DNA from: Siphonodentalium dalli
Lineage: Eukaryota > Mollusca > Scaphopoda > Gadilida > Siphonodentaliidae
Assembly: GCA_032622095.1 (NCBI GenBank)
Contig: CP136067.1
Location: 135,473,990-135,537,989 of the forward strand
DNA: 64,000 nucleotides
Direction of reading: 5' to 3'
Position 1 is the stretch's first letter; every line of letters begins with the position of its first letter. The position numbers and the translations under genes are program-made. The notes beneath the pieces were generated by a model. It saw only the letters and a list, made by a program, of their open reading frames with translations, was not told where the DNA came from and searched no databases. Shown in pieces: positions 12,101-27,100 of this stretch.

Positions 12101-15100
12101 CATGAAGGTACCCTCATATAGAAAATTTAAAAAAATGTTTTTCAAAGTCGAAAGGCCCATAACTCTGGGAAAAATCATTGGATCAAACTCAAATTCGAAC
12201 TTGACCTGTATTTTGATATGAACAACCCACAAAAAAACAGAATTTCCAATTAAACAATCCAAACTTGAGTTATCATCCGGAAACCAAAGAAAAAAGAAGT
12301 AAAATTAAATTTTCTAAGTCGAAAAAAGTCCATAACTCTAGGAAAAATCAACGGTATTTGCAATTAAAGTGATGTGAAACACTCGGGTAGGGTGATCAAA
12401 TAGAAATGTAGATTAATCTTTTTCAAAGTAGGTATTTTTAGAAATATTATATCCAAATTGACAACAAACACCGTCATTCTTATACATTAATTAAATGCTG
12501 TGACTCTCAATGGCGAAATCATTTTCGTTAGTTTATCGCCGATAGATGAGTCCCGAATCGAGTAGTAAATATTTAGAATTGAGCGTAGTTCAGATGATGT
12601 TTTCTATGGAGTGGTACAGTCTATTTGCTTCTGATTTTCAGCGATGTTAATAGAATGTTACATTCCTCCAGTTGGCATAGCTCCTGAATACTATCTTATC
12701 AGTTTCACGCACCCGAACAAGTACATAGTATGTCTTTAAAGGATCCAAACTTGAGATTCAAGTTATGTGGCTACTAGTAGCCACATAACTTGAATAAAAA
12801 AAAATTGAGAATTAAAAAAAAAGGGTTTTTTGAGGCTCTGAAATCGCCTGCCAGAAGCCACCCAAAAAAATTTGTCCATCAAATTGACCAAAAAAATGGA
12901 CAACCCACCTCCACCATTTCAGTCGAAGCGTTTTTAGTAGGGTTTTGTGTGGCTTTATTTGTGGAGAGGAAGCCCTTGTGTGTCTTTTTTGACTTGTGTG
13001 GTTAGCCACATAACTTGGACAATAATACAAAATTGTGTGTCTACTAGCCGAGTCAATACACAGCCAGATTTGGATAAAAGGCTCACAAATTCATTTTAAA
13101 AACCACACAAAACGCACTGTAATTCATTCATTCAACTATCTATTTGCGAGAACAAAAACTATTTTAAAAAGCCACACAGAACGGACAGTTTACAAAAGCA
13201 CACAACTATATGTTTGCAAGAACAAAAATAAAAGCCACACAAGTAATTTTTTACAGACTCACAAAATTTTAGCCCCACGAATACCATTTCGTAGGTAGTA
13301 CCGCATGGACGGATGGACGGGACGCACGCGGCTGATTACAATAGTCCTCCGAAAATTTAAGGGGACAATACGAGTAGGGGTGGAATAAAAGTACTAGTAG
13401 GGGTGTGAAAATATGAAGGATATTCTAAAAACTTCACTCAGATTTTCAGCACAATATCACCGATACAGGTAAACACATACAGCACACTATATGCTTATAC
13501 ATGTAATAACGGTTCAGGCCTTAAAATCAATCAAATTTTGCGAGAATCAAAACATAGCATTACAGGGAATCAAAAGGCTTTTTACGAGAATTAAAATGAG
13601 AATCATGATTCTGATTCTCATCAGATTTTAAGGCCTGTGATTAGAATATAACCATAAAATTGAAATGATGTACACAATTGGAAATGAATCCCTTTCAATA
13701 TGATAAGAGGCAATTTAATTTTCATATGAAATTGGTTCACAGGCGGCGGGTGAATTACAAAATTGCCAAATTCCTCCATAATTCCCAAGCAGAGTACTGT
13801 AAGAAGTGGGATAACTCTTGAATGGAAAATGTGAACAATGTCAATGAACCATCTTCTGAAAGCCAATGCCAAACCTGCATACCAAATTTCATCGAGATCC
13901 GATAACCCATGGTTGAGATATAGGAGCAGACAGAATGACGCATGTAATCCAGTATATGGGGATATAAATATAGGGACAAGTGGCCCATTTTAGGAAGATG
14001 TCTATAACCGGCCTCCAGGCTGGTCCCGGAATGTAACAATAAGACAATCGGGGTAAAGGCCTATTCAAGTGAAAAAAAAGAGAAAGGGTGTCAAAACAAT
14101 AGAATAGGGTTGAAACGATTAATCGACTAGCTGTAGTCGACTCTGAAGAAATGTCGGAACGTCGACTCTGAATTTTGCCGTCGACTAGTCGGAACATAGT
14201 GTATTAGTTAAATGTACAACATTTTCAAGATCGATGATACTGACAGCGCTTGATCGGCACTCTGGCAATTTTCACATCATTATCCACCACATGTCTAATT
14301 ATATAATTACATTCAGTGTGTTGGATAAATATCAAGATGTTTACCATATTATTTTCCAAATAATTTTTTGGTGTCTATGCAGGGAAATGCGCTACGCAAT
14401 AGACCGCCATTGACTCATTGCATCAGTCATCAGCGTATGACATGTACGCTGAATTTTCCGTACCATGTTATGTTTGAAAGTTTTGATATCGGGCACCGAC
14501 TAGTCGACGCAACGCGACTTTTGGGCCTCGACTAGTCGACTTTGAAATTCACTAGTCGTTTCAACACTACAATAGAATTATGACAAAGTATTGACACATA
14601 TCATATCTGCATGTCATACAAAGCTTCAAAGTTTAATGACATTCTATCTCTTCTGATAAAACAAGTTTTATATAGTTTCCTGGGTATAATATAATAAATA
14701 TGAATTGAAGACCACTGTCTGGAAATGCTTCTATCAACTAATATTGATTATATTTCAAATTTTCTGGTGTAGTACATACTCAATTTTGAATGGAAACGTA
14801 GCAAGCGGGAGAAATCAATCTCTATCTGAGATCGCCTGAAAGTTGCATGACAGTCTGTTCTAAACATAGTGTCGAAGATATGTCCCAATTGATTATCACA
14901 TTATTAGGGCCCTGAGAATCGATTCGATTCAGAATCTTTCGTCTGATTCGATTTGATTCAAAATTGGCTGTCCTGATTCGCATTGTATCGAATCTTTTGC
15001 ACCAGTTGCATTCTCAACTGACACCTTTGCTTTTTCGCGGAGATAGATTATGATACAAACGAAAGACCACATTCACAAACACTGTTGTAGACTGAGCTAT

Positions 15101-18100
15101 TATTCTATGTAGACCACCGAAGCATTGCACGACTAATGTAACTGAATAAAAATTCATATACCGTACTGACCCGGTTCAAAGCCCATGCCCGTGTTTAAGC
15201 CCACCCATATATTTTGGCCAAATTCCATGCACAGGGGTATATTTGTGTTTAAGCCCACCCCAAATTTTGTTCAATTTCAGCAGTGGTAAGTAAGTATTTG
15301 TTAATGATACTCCCCAAATAAATAATTCCAAGATTATTCACAAACGATCGGTGACGACGAGAATGCCACGAAAAATGGAAAGTTATAATTCGTAGGTAAG
15401 TGATAATATTAAATGAAATAAAATAAAGTGAATCTTAAATTCACATTTCTTTATTCAATTATACTTCCCTGGGGAAACCAAACGTTTAACAGACATAAAA
15501 TACAATAGAACCCACTTGCTAACAGCGTGCAATACTTTTAAGTTTAATCAAAGCGCACCTGTTCCAACTACAGTACCGGTACTGTAAAAACATATTTTTC
15601 GTGTTCAGTGACAACGTAGACCTATGTGTTCCTACATGTGGCCAAACACAAAGAACTGGCCTCTTGGTTATGTAAACACACAGTGGGTATCATAATGGAG
15701 CAGAAGGGGGAACTTGTCAATTAACAAAAATGTCTTCCAAACTGCGTCAACTTTATTCACTCGAAACCAAAATATTCAAACACGTGCTATTGTATACGTT
15801 TTTTATACGTTTTCGCATTCGGCAAAGCTCGTCAGATTCCGTCACCGTTTGCCCCCAGAGGTCATAGGTCGAGGAGTTCAGAATGCCGTTTTAGTAGAAA
15901 TACAACTGCCTTGTCAGTGCTGTTAAATAATTACACTCACTGGCTTTTGTTAAACATGCAATTAGTCGCCATGTATGTAGACAATGGATGACGAATAAAG
16001 CGCCGGGCATATTGTTTTCCTAATCAGTCCTAATCGGATTAAATCGGAACATTGATATAAACTATAGTCAGACTATAGATAACCCACATTGCCACTTACA
16101 TAATAACCAGGGCATTCCTGACTCCAAGCATACACTTTGGGAACAAGACGGCTGTCAGTCAAGACTACATGTACTTACATAATAGTGTCATTTTAACATG
16201 GGAATGTTGTCCAATAAAACTACAAGACTTAAAGTGTTATTATAATATTTTAATATTCACATTTAATTGAAAAAATTCCCAAATAATCGGCGTCAGATCG
16301 GCTTTCATTGGTTTTACTGTCCCGATTTCTTAGGATTTTTGGTTTGCATTTTTGCAAAGGGCCATATCCGAGTTTAAGCCCACTTGGATTTTTGAGCTCA
16401 AATAAAACAAAGGCCCCCTGGGCCTAAACGCGGGTCAGTACGGTATGTCAAACTTCAGCTGTGAGAATGTGATTGCTTACTGACTTCATTATTGCTTAAG
16501 ATACTGTTTCATTATTTTATAGCAGAGATGGACACAACAAATACACACTTAATTGGTTAAATGCAATTTGATCCATTTATGGATAATATTTACATTATAT
16601 ACTCTAGTGATCCGAATAACCGTACCCGTACGATTGTTAATTTTGGAGAAACAATCCACCCCCTACGATTCTTATTCAAGCCCCTACGATTATTTAATTT
16701 TGATCACCCATACTCCATGAATGATCGCATTATTCGTAGTTTTTAATCAAATGGCATGCATGAAACGGAATACGTTCAAAGAATTCGCGCAACCGTCTGG
16801 CATCGCAATATAATCAATGATTTGATCCATGGGAAGTAACTCCATCCTCGCACGTGTCGCTATTTTGCAATTCGTGCGACCCTATTGCAATAGACAGACC
16901 CCCCTCTGCGGGTATTGTTTATCGTTCAGTGAGGCGAACAAAGGTGACAACGCGTTATGTCTGTTTTTTTTTACATTTGACGCATTATTAACTAAGAAGT
17001 TAATCAACGTCTGGGGCTCACGTTTGAAAGTTTCTTTAATTAGAACACAATTGAGTAGTTGGTGGACCGATTCCGACCAAAGAAATGAAAATTTGTATAA
17101 AAGTGTTGACGCAGTGTTCTCCGTTCAAATCAATGACATTGAAAAGGTTCTGCAAGAACCAGACGTTGTCCGTGCTGGGTCGAGGAGTGTTTATTATAAG
17201 TTTTTGTTTGATAATTAAATCAGTGTTCTTCAATGATCTCCTTTTTCATTGACATTTCCACCCCCTACTATTATTCCGACCCCTACTATTATTAAAATTT
17301 GGCAAATTTTCCACCCCCTACTATTATTCGGATCACTAGAGTACAGACGATCACTTATCGTTGTTACCAAGTGAGCAAATTGATACTGGTATGGCCACTA
17401 AGACCAGTGATATCTATATCTTCACTGCCGATACCACTGATGCAATGAATGGATTCGATATTTGATTCGATTCGTAATCACCTGGCCGACTCAATTCGAG
17501 ATTCGATTCGAAATGAAAATGCCTCATTCACAGGGCCCTACACATTATATAAGGCAATATTGATATAAAGTCAATATTAATTGATAGAAGCATTTCCGGA
17601 CAAGTATCTTTGACTCATATTTAGATCCCAGAAACTATATAAAATGTATAGAAGAGAAGAGATAATACATCCTTACTAAAATTAATAGGGCATGGGTTGG
17701 AGTAGACTACTCAACTTTAGTCGATTGATGTAGTTCCCCGACGAATTTATGTAGTGTCCCCCCCCCCCCCCCCCCCCCCCCCCCCGATGAAACGAAGATG
17801 ATCGAGCTTCGTCCAATCAAAAGACAATATGATGGACTCTGTGTGAACTCTACGTATATTACAAGTTATAACAGAATATGATGACTTACTGTTCTTGACC
17901 TTCTTCCTGTCCCGTGGTGGCTCTTTAAGAGCTTTTATAATCAGGGAGGCGGCACTGGGTACCACCGATATGGTTGCCTGCCTGTTCTGCACGGTCAGCT
18001 TGACAGTGATTTTCAACCCTTTCCATGCCACTGTGTTCTTCATGATGTCATCTCCAATCTTCTTTGGGGACTGAAATTAACAAACAACAATATCATCATT

Positions 18101-21100
18101 TGAAGTTATCATCTTTTAAGAAGATCTATGTATTCCCAAACAGTGTAAACAAGTTTTATATAGTTTCCAGTAATAAATACGAGTCGAAGACACCAAGATC
18201 CGGAAACGCATCTATCGATTAATATCAATTTTATATCGATATTTTCTTATATACTAGTAATGTGATAAGCAATTGCAACATTTTTTCCTTGCTATTTTCA
18301 GAACAGACCGGCAGCCAATCTCAGATAGAGTTCTCCTGCTTGCCATGCTCTGCGAGCCATAATATGATTATATGTCCCAAATTTGTTTTACATACTAGAA
18401 AATTTGAAATAAAATCAATATTAATCGATAGAAGAGTTTCCGGTCAGGAGTCTCGACTCAACATGTTTATGAAGAGATAGGCCATCTTTAATGAGTACTC
18501 AATTTTATACTTGTACTACAACACTCATTATTGGAATTTTACTTAAAATATCTGTCATAAAGTTAGAAATGTTGCCATTGTACCGTTATCACTCTAATTC
18601 ATACAATAGGCAATTTTCTAAAATTCAAGTGAGATAATATACTAGTAGTTCATTATGCATAATATATTGTTATCCATCATCCCATTGTCCTCTCTTCTGA
18701 TTGGCCGAGGGTGGGTCACATGGCGAGCCGCAAATCACTTGTTACCCTCGAGGGTAACATTTCAACAGTTGTTGACCGCTCAGCGATTACCAGTAAACAT
18801 AGAACTACGAAGAACTCAACGTGCAGAGATCCCCTCACAGCTATCTAATAATTTCCGAAAACAACTCTTTTTATAAACACCACTGTTTCACAACAACCGC
18901 GAACTGTGGTGTTTGCTAATTTGCATAATTGTTTTTAATTTTTAAATTAATACACGCTATGCATAAATGGTGTTATCATTTGGGTTGAAACGATTAATCG
19001 ACTAGCTGTAGTCGGCGCTGAAATGTCAGAACGTTGACTCTGAATTTTGCCGTCGACTAGTCTGAACATAGTGTATTAGTTACATGTACAACGTTTTCAA
19101 GATTGATTCAGGCATAAACGGTGTTAACTGCGCGTAAGTTACGGTAAGTATAACGTTTGGTGGCACCCGGAATTGACAGTTTTACTAGTATAGACACACA
19201 AGGTGACCCGACTATTAGTATTAATTGAAAGAATGAAATTGACAACACTCGTCGTTTGAGGTCAAAGACATCACTGCGACATGATGGCAATGATTGACGA
19301 ATTTGACGCAGCTTTATCGTTTGTCAGAGACCGCTTTGATCTAGACACTGTGTATATTTAGATTGGTCTTACACCGTCGGGTTATGATGCGACGCTGTGT
19401 GAAGGTTGCTTAAGGTGATGTCATTGTTGCTACCGTATATAAATGATACTGACATTAAGAACTGGCTATCGTATTCTACAACGTAGCCTATACTATAGGG
19501 CGTATTTAGTCGGAACATTAACATTTTATAGTGACCCCCGCTCGGCACCAGTTTATTGGTGATCGCGTGACTAATCTTGAACGCTGATATTAAATTTAAA
19601 ACCTTTATTAAAGATCGTGTTTCTAATCATTATCCACCACATGTCTAATTATATAATTACATTCAGTGTGTTGGATAAATATGAAGATGTTTACTGTATT
19701 ATTTCCTAGAGCTGGGACGGTTATGCGGTTAACCACCAACTATGGCCGTGACCGGTCACGGATTTGCCGTGGTCGGTTAACCGTAACATCACTATTATAG
19801 TGTATGATCACTGTGATGGTCAGCTATAACTGGTTATAAGAGGGTTAATCTGTCTCCGTCAATTAAAATGAATCCGAGATTGACGGAACAACATCAAACG
19901 CGGTGTGTCGGCTCTTTGAAGGCTAAATTTGGGTGTGAACTCATTACACAACTATTGTGTTTTCAAATTGATCCCAAGAAAATATAAATTGAGCCCAATA
20001 ATTTCCACAAGCAGTCCTGCTTTCTATGATATACTTTTAAAAGTTGCCACGTTCTCTGGTGTTAATTCGTTTACAATCTTTGTGGCTCAATTGCCGTTAA
20101 TTAATCTTGGATTATTTCATTTTAACATGAGGCAATATATATATCAGAGCAGCTAATATTTATATTAAATCATTTTTGAACCATTACATTTAAAATAGTA
20201 TCAGATAATGAGTTTTTCCATTCGAATATTAATCCACCTCGAATTTATAGAGTTATTGTTCTTGTTGCAGAACGTACATAATACGTTTCGTCGATTACCG
20301 CGAAATTCATAATTTTTTCCTTCTTCGAGGAAGATTCTGACGACGACCTGGAGTTCGATGGTTTCGACGACGATGGACTTGTCGTCTTCTGAACTTTGTG
20401 CTATTTATGTGCGCTATTAACCGTACCATACGCATGTTTACAACGTATAAATTGTATTTTTTGTTTTACCTGTCGACATCTGTATCTTGTTATTATTATA
20501 TGATTTTATCTTAATAAAACGCATCATTCTCTTTATATAACGCAACTACTCTTGGTATCAGTATCTTGGTAAACCAGCATCTCAAGGCTAACTGAGATTT
20601 TGCACGGGGGGATCCCAGTGAGTAAGCCCATGCAGTACCCACTTTTTGGACAAAAACTTGCACGTGCCCCCTGGGCTTACTGACGGGGTGTATACAGTAA
20701 TTAATTAGATATGTGATTATGTGTGTCATGGGTGACAACTTCTTTGTATAATGGGCAGGAGCCGTTCTCAAACTTACCATGTCAGTGAGCATCACAATCA
20801 TCGCCGTTCTGCATACTGGGCTTACCCACCCATAATAGTACCTATAATATGTGGTTAACCGGTTAATCGCGGGTTTTTGCCGTTCATAACCGGTCACGAA
20901 AAACCCATAACCGTCCCAGCTCTATTATTTCCCAAATAAATTGGTGTCTATGCAGGGAAATGCGCTACGCAAGAGACGTCATTGCATCAGGCATCAGTGT
21001 ACGCCATGTACGATGAATTTTCCGTACCATGTTATGTTTGAAAGTTTTGATATCGGGTACCGACTAGTCGACGCAACGCGACTTTTTGGCCTCGACTAGT

Positions 21101-24100
21101 CGACTTTGAAATTCACTAATCGTTTCAACACTAGTTATCATGGACATAAATCCGTTATAAGGTGTAATGTTCCTATTGGATCCTTTTATATCAATAATAA
21201 ATACTGTGGAACAAATAGTTAAACTTTATTATGCAGTTGGTATTTACTGCAGATAATTGCACACACAATGCACATACGTTTCTGTACTGAGCTCTAAAGA
21301 TCAAATAGCCACTCTTTACTATTTATCAATTCACAATTTCCTTTCGGCTATACATTTTTCAGACTTCATAAGAATACCATTATGTTGCGTAACAGTTGTC
21401 AATTTCTGTTTGCAGAACTACAACATGTTAGTTTCACATTTTAGCGTTCTCGAAATCAACACGTCTACCCGAGTCTTTACCTCATTTAAAACTAAACGAA
21501 ACATGTCGCTGCATGGCTACTCTACTTCGAAATTGCTTTAATCCTCTTTCCGTGAATCAATTCCCACCATACGCCTAGCAAACTGACCGGACAATAGCTG
21601 CGCAAATTATGGGGGTGTTAATTGATCCAAACTGTGAATCTTTTATTTTCTAAAAGCAAGAATTCCAAATTAACTCTTCGAACAGGATTAAAGAATATAC
21701 GCGCGCACTTAGGCCTGCCATCAAGGAGGTTCGTGTGTACTAGTACTCCTTTGTCAGATAATAAAACAGTTGTCACCCTTGTTTTCGTGAGACACAGGGA
21801 TTTGTCGCCGCACTCGACCTGGAATGTCACCCTCGGGCCTGGTGGCCGTCAGGTGACATTCCAGGTCTCGAGCGGGCGACAAATCCCTGTGTCTTACTCA
21901 ATCGCGGGCGATAACTGTATACTAGTAGTGCAGAAACAATGTCTATTAAGTTAGTAATTACAACCTGTATTTGTACTAATCTCTTAATTATTCATTTGGT
22001 ATTATGAGATCCCACCTGATAACCAGGTTGATTTGTTCAAATTGTCACTGTTCCTGTACTGTATTGTGTAATTTCACTTGAATTTGATTGAAATCCTGAA
22101 GTCTGAATGATAACAAACATGTACTCAAAACTATTAGAAGTTTTCACAGATGAAAGCTAGATAAAGCCAAACAAAGTTTACAGTATGATTTCAACTGTTA
22201 AACTAAAATCTTTTTGTAAACTTAAATGTCTTGTGTCAATATATAGAAATATAATGGGGACCTGAATTGAAAAAAAAAAAAAACTTGAGCGCCCAACGGT
22301 ATGAAAACTGGCCTGGATATGTCCCTGATTGGTGAGGCCTAATTTGCATACGAGTCTAAAATTAGGGGTGATTGAATACATACCAGACCAAGAGGACCAA
22401 TCTTGGGAGCGAGAGATGAGGTGGCTGGGACTTCTCCTCCAACAGCCTTCACACACACTGCAAGTAAAACATAAGTGCTAGACACATAATAGATGCACTG
22501 TGTTAGCGAATAACTTCAAGTAACAAATTTCTTTATATTCTTTAGATGAAGTTATGAACACAAATAATCCTTAGTGTGATTCTCGTAAAAGCAGCTGACT
22601 CGCTGTAGAAATGCTATCTTGATTCTCATATTAAAAATGTTATGGATTTTAAGGCCTGTAAATAACTATTGTAATATCATAATAGTCAACAGTGATGATC
22701 ATTGATACAAAATATGTTTAGTTTATATTTATTCAGAGGAAAGAGCAAAAATTTTAACACAATTTCAGCTACATTTTTAGTACCGACTTTATTTATTGTC
22801 ATGTACATATATTCTTGTTGTGTCAATTGTGACATTTTTTTTTCCAGAGAAAATGAGTGAAAAACAAAGTTTCATTATGTTTGTAAAGAGTTTATCTGTA
22901 TGTCGTTTTGGCATATTCAGCGTTTAATAGGAGTATAAATAATAGCACAGCAAACAAATTTTGTGTTCCGTGATCTAGAATAGTTCTAGAATAGTTCTTC
23001 GACACATTTTTCACAATTATGATCCACAAATAGGCTAAAATTACACATATATAGATGTTGATCGGGGGAATTAGCATGACATCTCGGTAGATCATGCAAT
23101 GTATCTCTCCTCTAGCATCGCCTGTAGAGAGCATACTACACCAGTTGAAAACCAGGAAACTGTTTTATGCTGTGACAGGGAAATTTATAACACTGAAAAA
23201 CAGTGCAGGTAAAATATTTCTTAGTTGATACCTGTTAATTAATAATGCATTTTGCTGTAGGTGAAGCTTCCAAACTTAAAATTGCACGATTTAAGTGACT
23301 GATTTCAAATTGCTTCGATTACTGGTACAATCATAGAATTAATTCAATGTTTATTGCGATATCGGCTCACAAAAAAACACGCAATATTGAGCTGGGACCA
23401 CCACCTGCTGTGAAGTAGACTGAGGAAGTACTAACAAAGAAATACATCCCTGCCTTGTTTGTTCAATGTTTTAAAGTTCCCGGGCAGAACACCAAAAAGT
23501 TCCCACGTTTTGTACTGGTGGAATATGATCTCTACGGGCATAGCTAGAGCACAGGATGATAGTAAATAAAAAATATAAGAGATATATAGATATATATAGA
23601 TATATAAGTAATAAATAAAGAATAGGGGCGCAACTAGGGGATTAGCGATTGACGTCATTTTTTAAAATTTTTAGTATCACGAAAATTAGAAACATGAAAA
23701 AAACGTTTCGCTCGTGGCGCTCTCCATATTCATTGCCATTATGACTGTTATACATCAATGTGATCACTGTGATTTACATTTAGCATGGCATTGGCAATAT
23801 CACCTTATGTTCTCTTTATATCACTGCAACGCCAGGTTCATTTTCGAACCGTCCGCTGATTTCGTGGACACGCGACCATGTACATCCGTTGTAATTAGTT
23901 GGCGGTGTCGGGCAAAAATGTACACATATAATAAAAGGGCAGAGGAATCTGTGCCGTTTGCATCATGCTGTCCGAATATTTCCGGGGCATGTAACGATGT
24001 AACATTTAAAAGATTTAGGTCGAAATATTCGGACCACTGCTGCAAACGACTTCGTCCAAGAGTGGATCAAGTTTTACAGGACACCGTACCCAGCAGCATG

Positions 24101-27100
24101 TCACCGAGGGCAGCCAACGCTTCGAAAATGAAACTTGCCGTTGCGGTGATTTAAAGAGAAAATAGGTGATGTAGTCAATGCGAAGTTAAATTTCAGCCAC
24201 ATGCGGTCATATTGATGTATAATATTTCTAAGAGCAATCTGTCTGAAGATCGCTACAATCGATAACTTTTTGGCTTTCCTATTTTCGAGGCAAAAAAATT
24301 ATAAATAAACATTTGTAGGTCAAATCACTAATCCCCTTGATTCATTCCTATACTCTTATTACTATTTATTATTACTACTATTTATTATTATTTGTATATA
24401 TGTATTATTATTATTATTTATTATCATTCTGACAAACTCCTGTGGCTAGAGTAGATTCGTGGTTTACTCTAGGTACAGTAATGCCCTAAATAATTGACTC
24501 GTTAACCACATCAGAATTATGGGTAATATTTTAGGATTTAGCCGGAAATATGGCTTGTTGCCATTCATTGGAAAGCTCTCATTGAGAGCTTTCCAATGAA
24601 TGGCAACAAGCCATATTTCGGACTAAATCCTGAAAAATAACTAATTGGATTTAAAATTAAATGGCATTTGGTAGAAATAGAAAATTTCATACCAAAAGTT
24701 GTGAAAACCTGTCAACCATGTAGCTCGATTTGCACATTAATATGTGAAAATCAGACTCTTTTTGGTCAGATTTGACCATGAGCCAGACCTGTACAGTAGT
24801 CAGTTCTGCAAGTCATGAGCCAGGCCTTATTATTGCCATGCTGGTTTGCCACTGAATCCATTCATAGTGTTCTAACCACCAGAGCATGTCTTAGTAGTCT
24901 ACAATTTGCCAACACTTAAGAACTCAGATTTGACTTAACTTACTGCAGTAAGTATAAATAATACTGCCACACTACTGAGCCAATGACCTTGGCATTGATG
25001 AATATGCAAGGTCAAGCTTTTCTCAAAACATCAGTTCTTCTTTTGGTTTGAAAATGCTATTCTGTTGTGAAAACTGTTCAAAGAGCGTTTATGTTTCCAG
25101 GCTTGGGAACTGGTAGTAAGAATCAGTTTCAAGATGCACAATCTGAATTAACGCTCCCAAATTACTATTGCTTTGGCTTCGGGAGTAAAAAATATTTGAT
25201 ACCCCTAGGCAAAATTTTCGTCCTAGGCAGTTTTGAAAAAGCTTTAAAATAATGTTAGTTACATCGTGAGCAGGTGAATATCTTGAGGACACTCCACTAC
25301 CCACAGTACACAGCAAACTGCATACATTTATGATAATTGAATGTATAACTTGTCAATTTGTCTAACATATGATACTATGTTTGATTATTTACATGCATTT
25401 TAAAATGTTATATACTTGAGTTGACTTGTATCATGATTCATCACACCCACATGATCCCACATGAACATAATCCCATTTAATGCTTTCATTGTTTTTATTT
25501 CTTGTAAATTATGTTCACATTTCTTTAATCTTTAATATTAAGGACAAAACTGATGCCATTGTGAAAACATCCAGACGATATCGCGAATCGAGATCGATAA
25601 ATTCAGCGCCCAAAGAAAGTACAAACATGTACTACTAAAAGCGTGTACCGCCAAACATCCGGTCATTAGAAACGTACTATTAATCCGTGTACAGTTTTCG
25701 CTGATTCGTGGTATTGACGATCGGTGATTTTTTCCGGCAGGTCAATAAAATGTTTAGGGTCGCATGCAAAAAATAGGGTCGATCGGGAAACCCAAACCAA
25801 AAGACTTTTTTCTTTGGCCTGATAAGAAATGTCGACACTTACAGTACCTCAAAAGTTGGAAACTTCTCCCTCGGCAAAAAAAATGCCGACGCAAAATCGT
25901 AATCTCCTCGGCAGTGCCGAATGCCGAGGGCTAATTAAAAGGACTGCAAAGCTCAGAGTGATCAGATATTGATTTTTTAAATTTGTTATTCCTCGAAATG
26001 TACAACTATTTGTGGCCAAGAAAAAGTCACCAAACCCACGCCAGTCTAGGACAAAATTGCATGGATGGATCTCTAAAATCAAGTGGCAATACGGCGAATA
26101 CATGTACGCCCATATTTCATTGAACCTCATGTTGATAAATAACGTTTTGGAAAATTTTTATACCATAGTTGAAGGCGGTTAACATTATTTTGTTGTAATT
26201 AATCGATTCTGATAACAAAAGCAGATTTTGAAGAAATGTTGTTGTCTTAAATTGATGATATGGGGACCATCAGATTGGATCGAGTACCTTTAAAAAAAAT
26301 ATATGAATCGGCTCTCTATTAAATTCACACAGAAAATCAGTTTGGGTCCCGTATATCATAGAGCTGAAACGGTTGACCCATTCTTCTAACCGGTTAACCA
26401 TCGGGGTTAACCCGGATTTCAACCGGTTAACCGCTAAATATCTAGCGGACTTCTCTCACACTAATTATGTCGACATTATGCCATGCTCCAGGGACAAACC
26501 TAGGTGAGAAGTAGTAGCTGAAATAAAGACCTTATTCACAGCATTTAACGATATTCAAAAACACGCATTCCTTGTTCTTTTGCTGGCTCTCGTGATGGGG
26601 AATGAGCAAGTGAAATTTGTGAATGGCAGGAGAGATCGCTTATTTGCCGTGATCAGCATACGTTTGGGCATTTGTAAAACGAGTAAAATAGTATGGGTAT
26701 TGGTAAAACGAGTAACAAAACTATATATTAAAGATCTGTAATATATCATTATCATCATTGGTATATCCTCCAATGCATTATATATAAAGACAAGAAAGTA
26801 ATAACTAGAGAACAAAAAGGAAGGTCAGTTAGGTCAGACTCGCAGTCCTATTCAGTATTCGAGCTATTCGTCGGTATCATGATAGCGGACACAAGTGTTG
26901 GGAGGTTATATAATTTACATTTACGTTTCAGTATGCAATCACTTAACATATAGCAATTACTGCCAAATTGAGTGTTAATTAGTCCCACAGGCACAACCAG
27001 TTACAGAGTAGCATAGAGCATCAATTTCCTTGATAAAAGGGAAGATTATTGAAGAAGTTTTGGGTTGCTTCAACTACGATGTCTGTTTGAGTCACTCAAT

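Larger units (their letters stand above)
14905..17540. mobile_element. hAT-like element, TAGGGCCCTGAGAATCGATT ends
   Basis: The left end is TAGGGCCCTGAGAATCGATT. The right end '…attcacagggcccta' is its inverted partner. The exact 8-bp duplication CACATTAT is at 14897-14904 and 17541-17548. Subterminal 'gattcgattcg' repeats are dense at both ends. At 2.6 kb it is inflated by two TA-flanked elements inside (15161-16443 and 16602-17341). Little original internal sequence, and no transposase, remains. Confidence 0.92.
14650..17648. mobile_element. Foldback MITE split by a hAT insertion
   Basis: The left half (14650-14904) begins 'acaagttttatatagtttcc'. The right half (17541-17648) is its inverted complement ending 'gaaactatataaaat'. 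Without the inserted hAT the element is about 360 bp and matches the intact relative at 18148-18478. The arms share 'gaaatgcttctatcaa' in inverted form. It is the outermost layer of a three-level nest in RPL12 intron 3. Confidence 0.8.
18980..21133. mobile_element. hAT, TAGGGTTGAAACG family, copy 3, carrying a nested hAT
   Basis: The ends are TTGGGTTGAAACGATTAATC and '…aatcgtttcaacacta', with the exact 8-bp duplication GTTATCAT (18972-18979 and 21134-21141). A second hAT of 1218 bp is inserted at 19707-20924. Removing it and one TTATTTCC gives a ~930-bp element collinear with copies 1 and 4. Confidence 0.93.

Noticed and set aside
23714-24154. 146-codon plus-strand frame
   Set aside because: Lies inside a TIR element with an opposing frame; no transposase or host-protein signature seen.
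25067-25252. 61-codon frame with a plausible start
   Set aside because: No family resemblance, no splice signals, and an overlapping opposite-strand frame; inside RPL12 intron 1.
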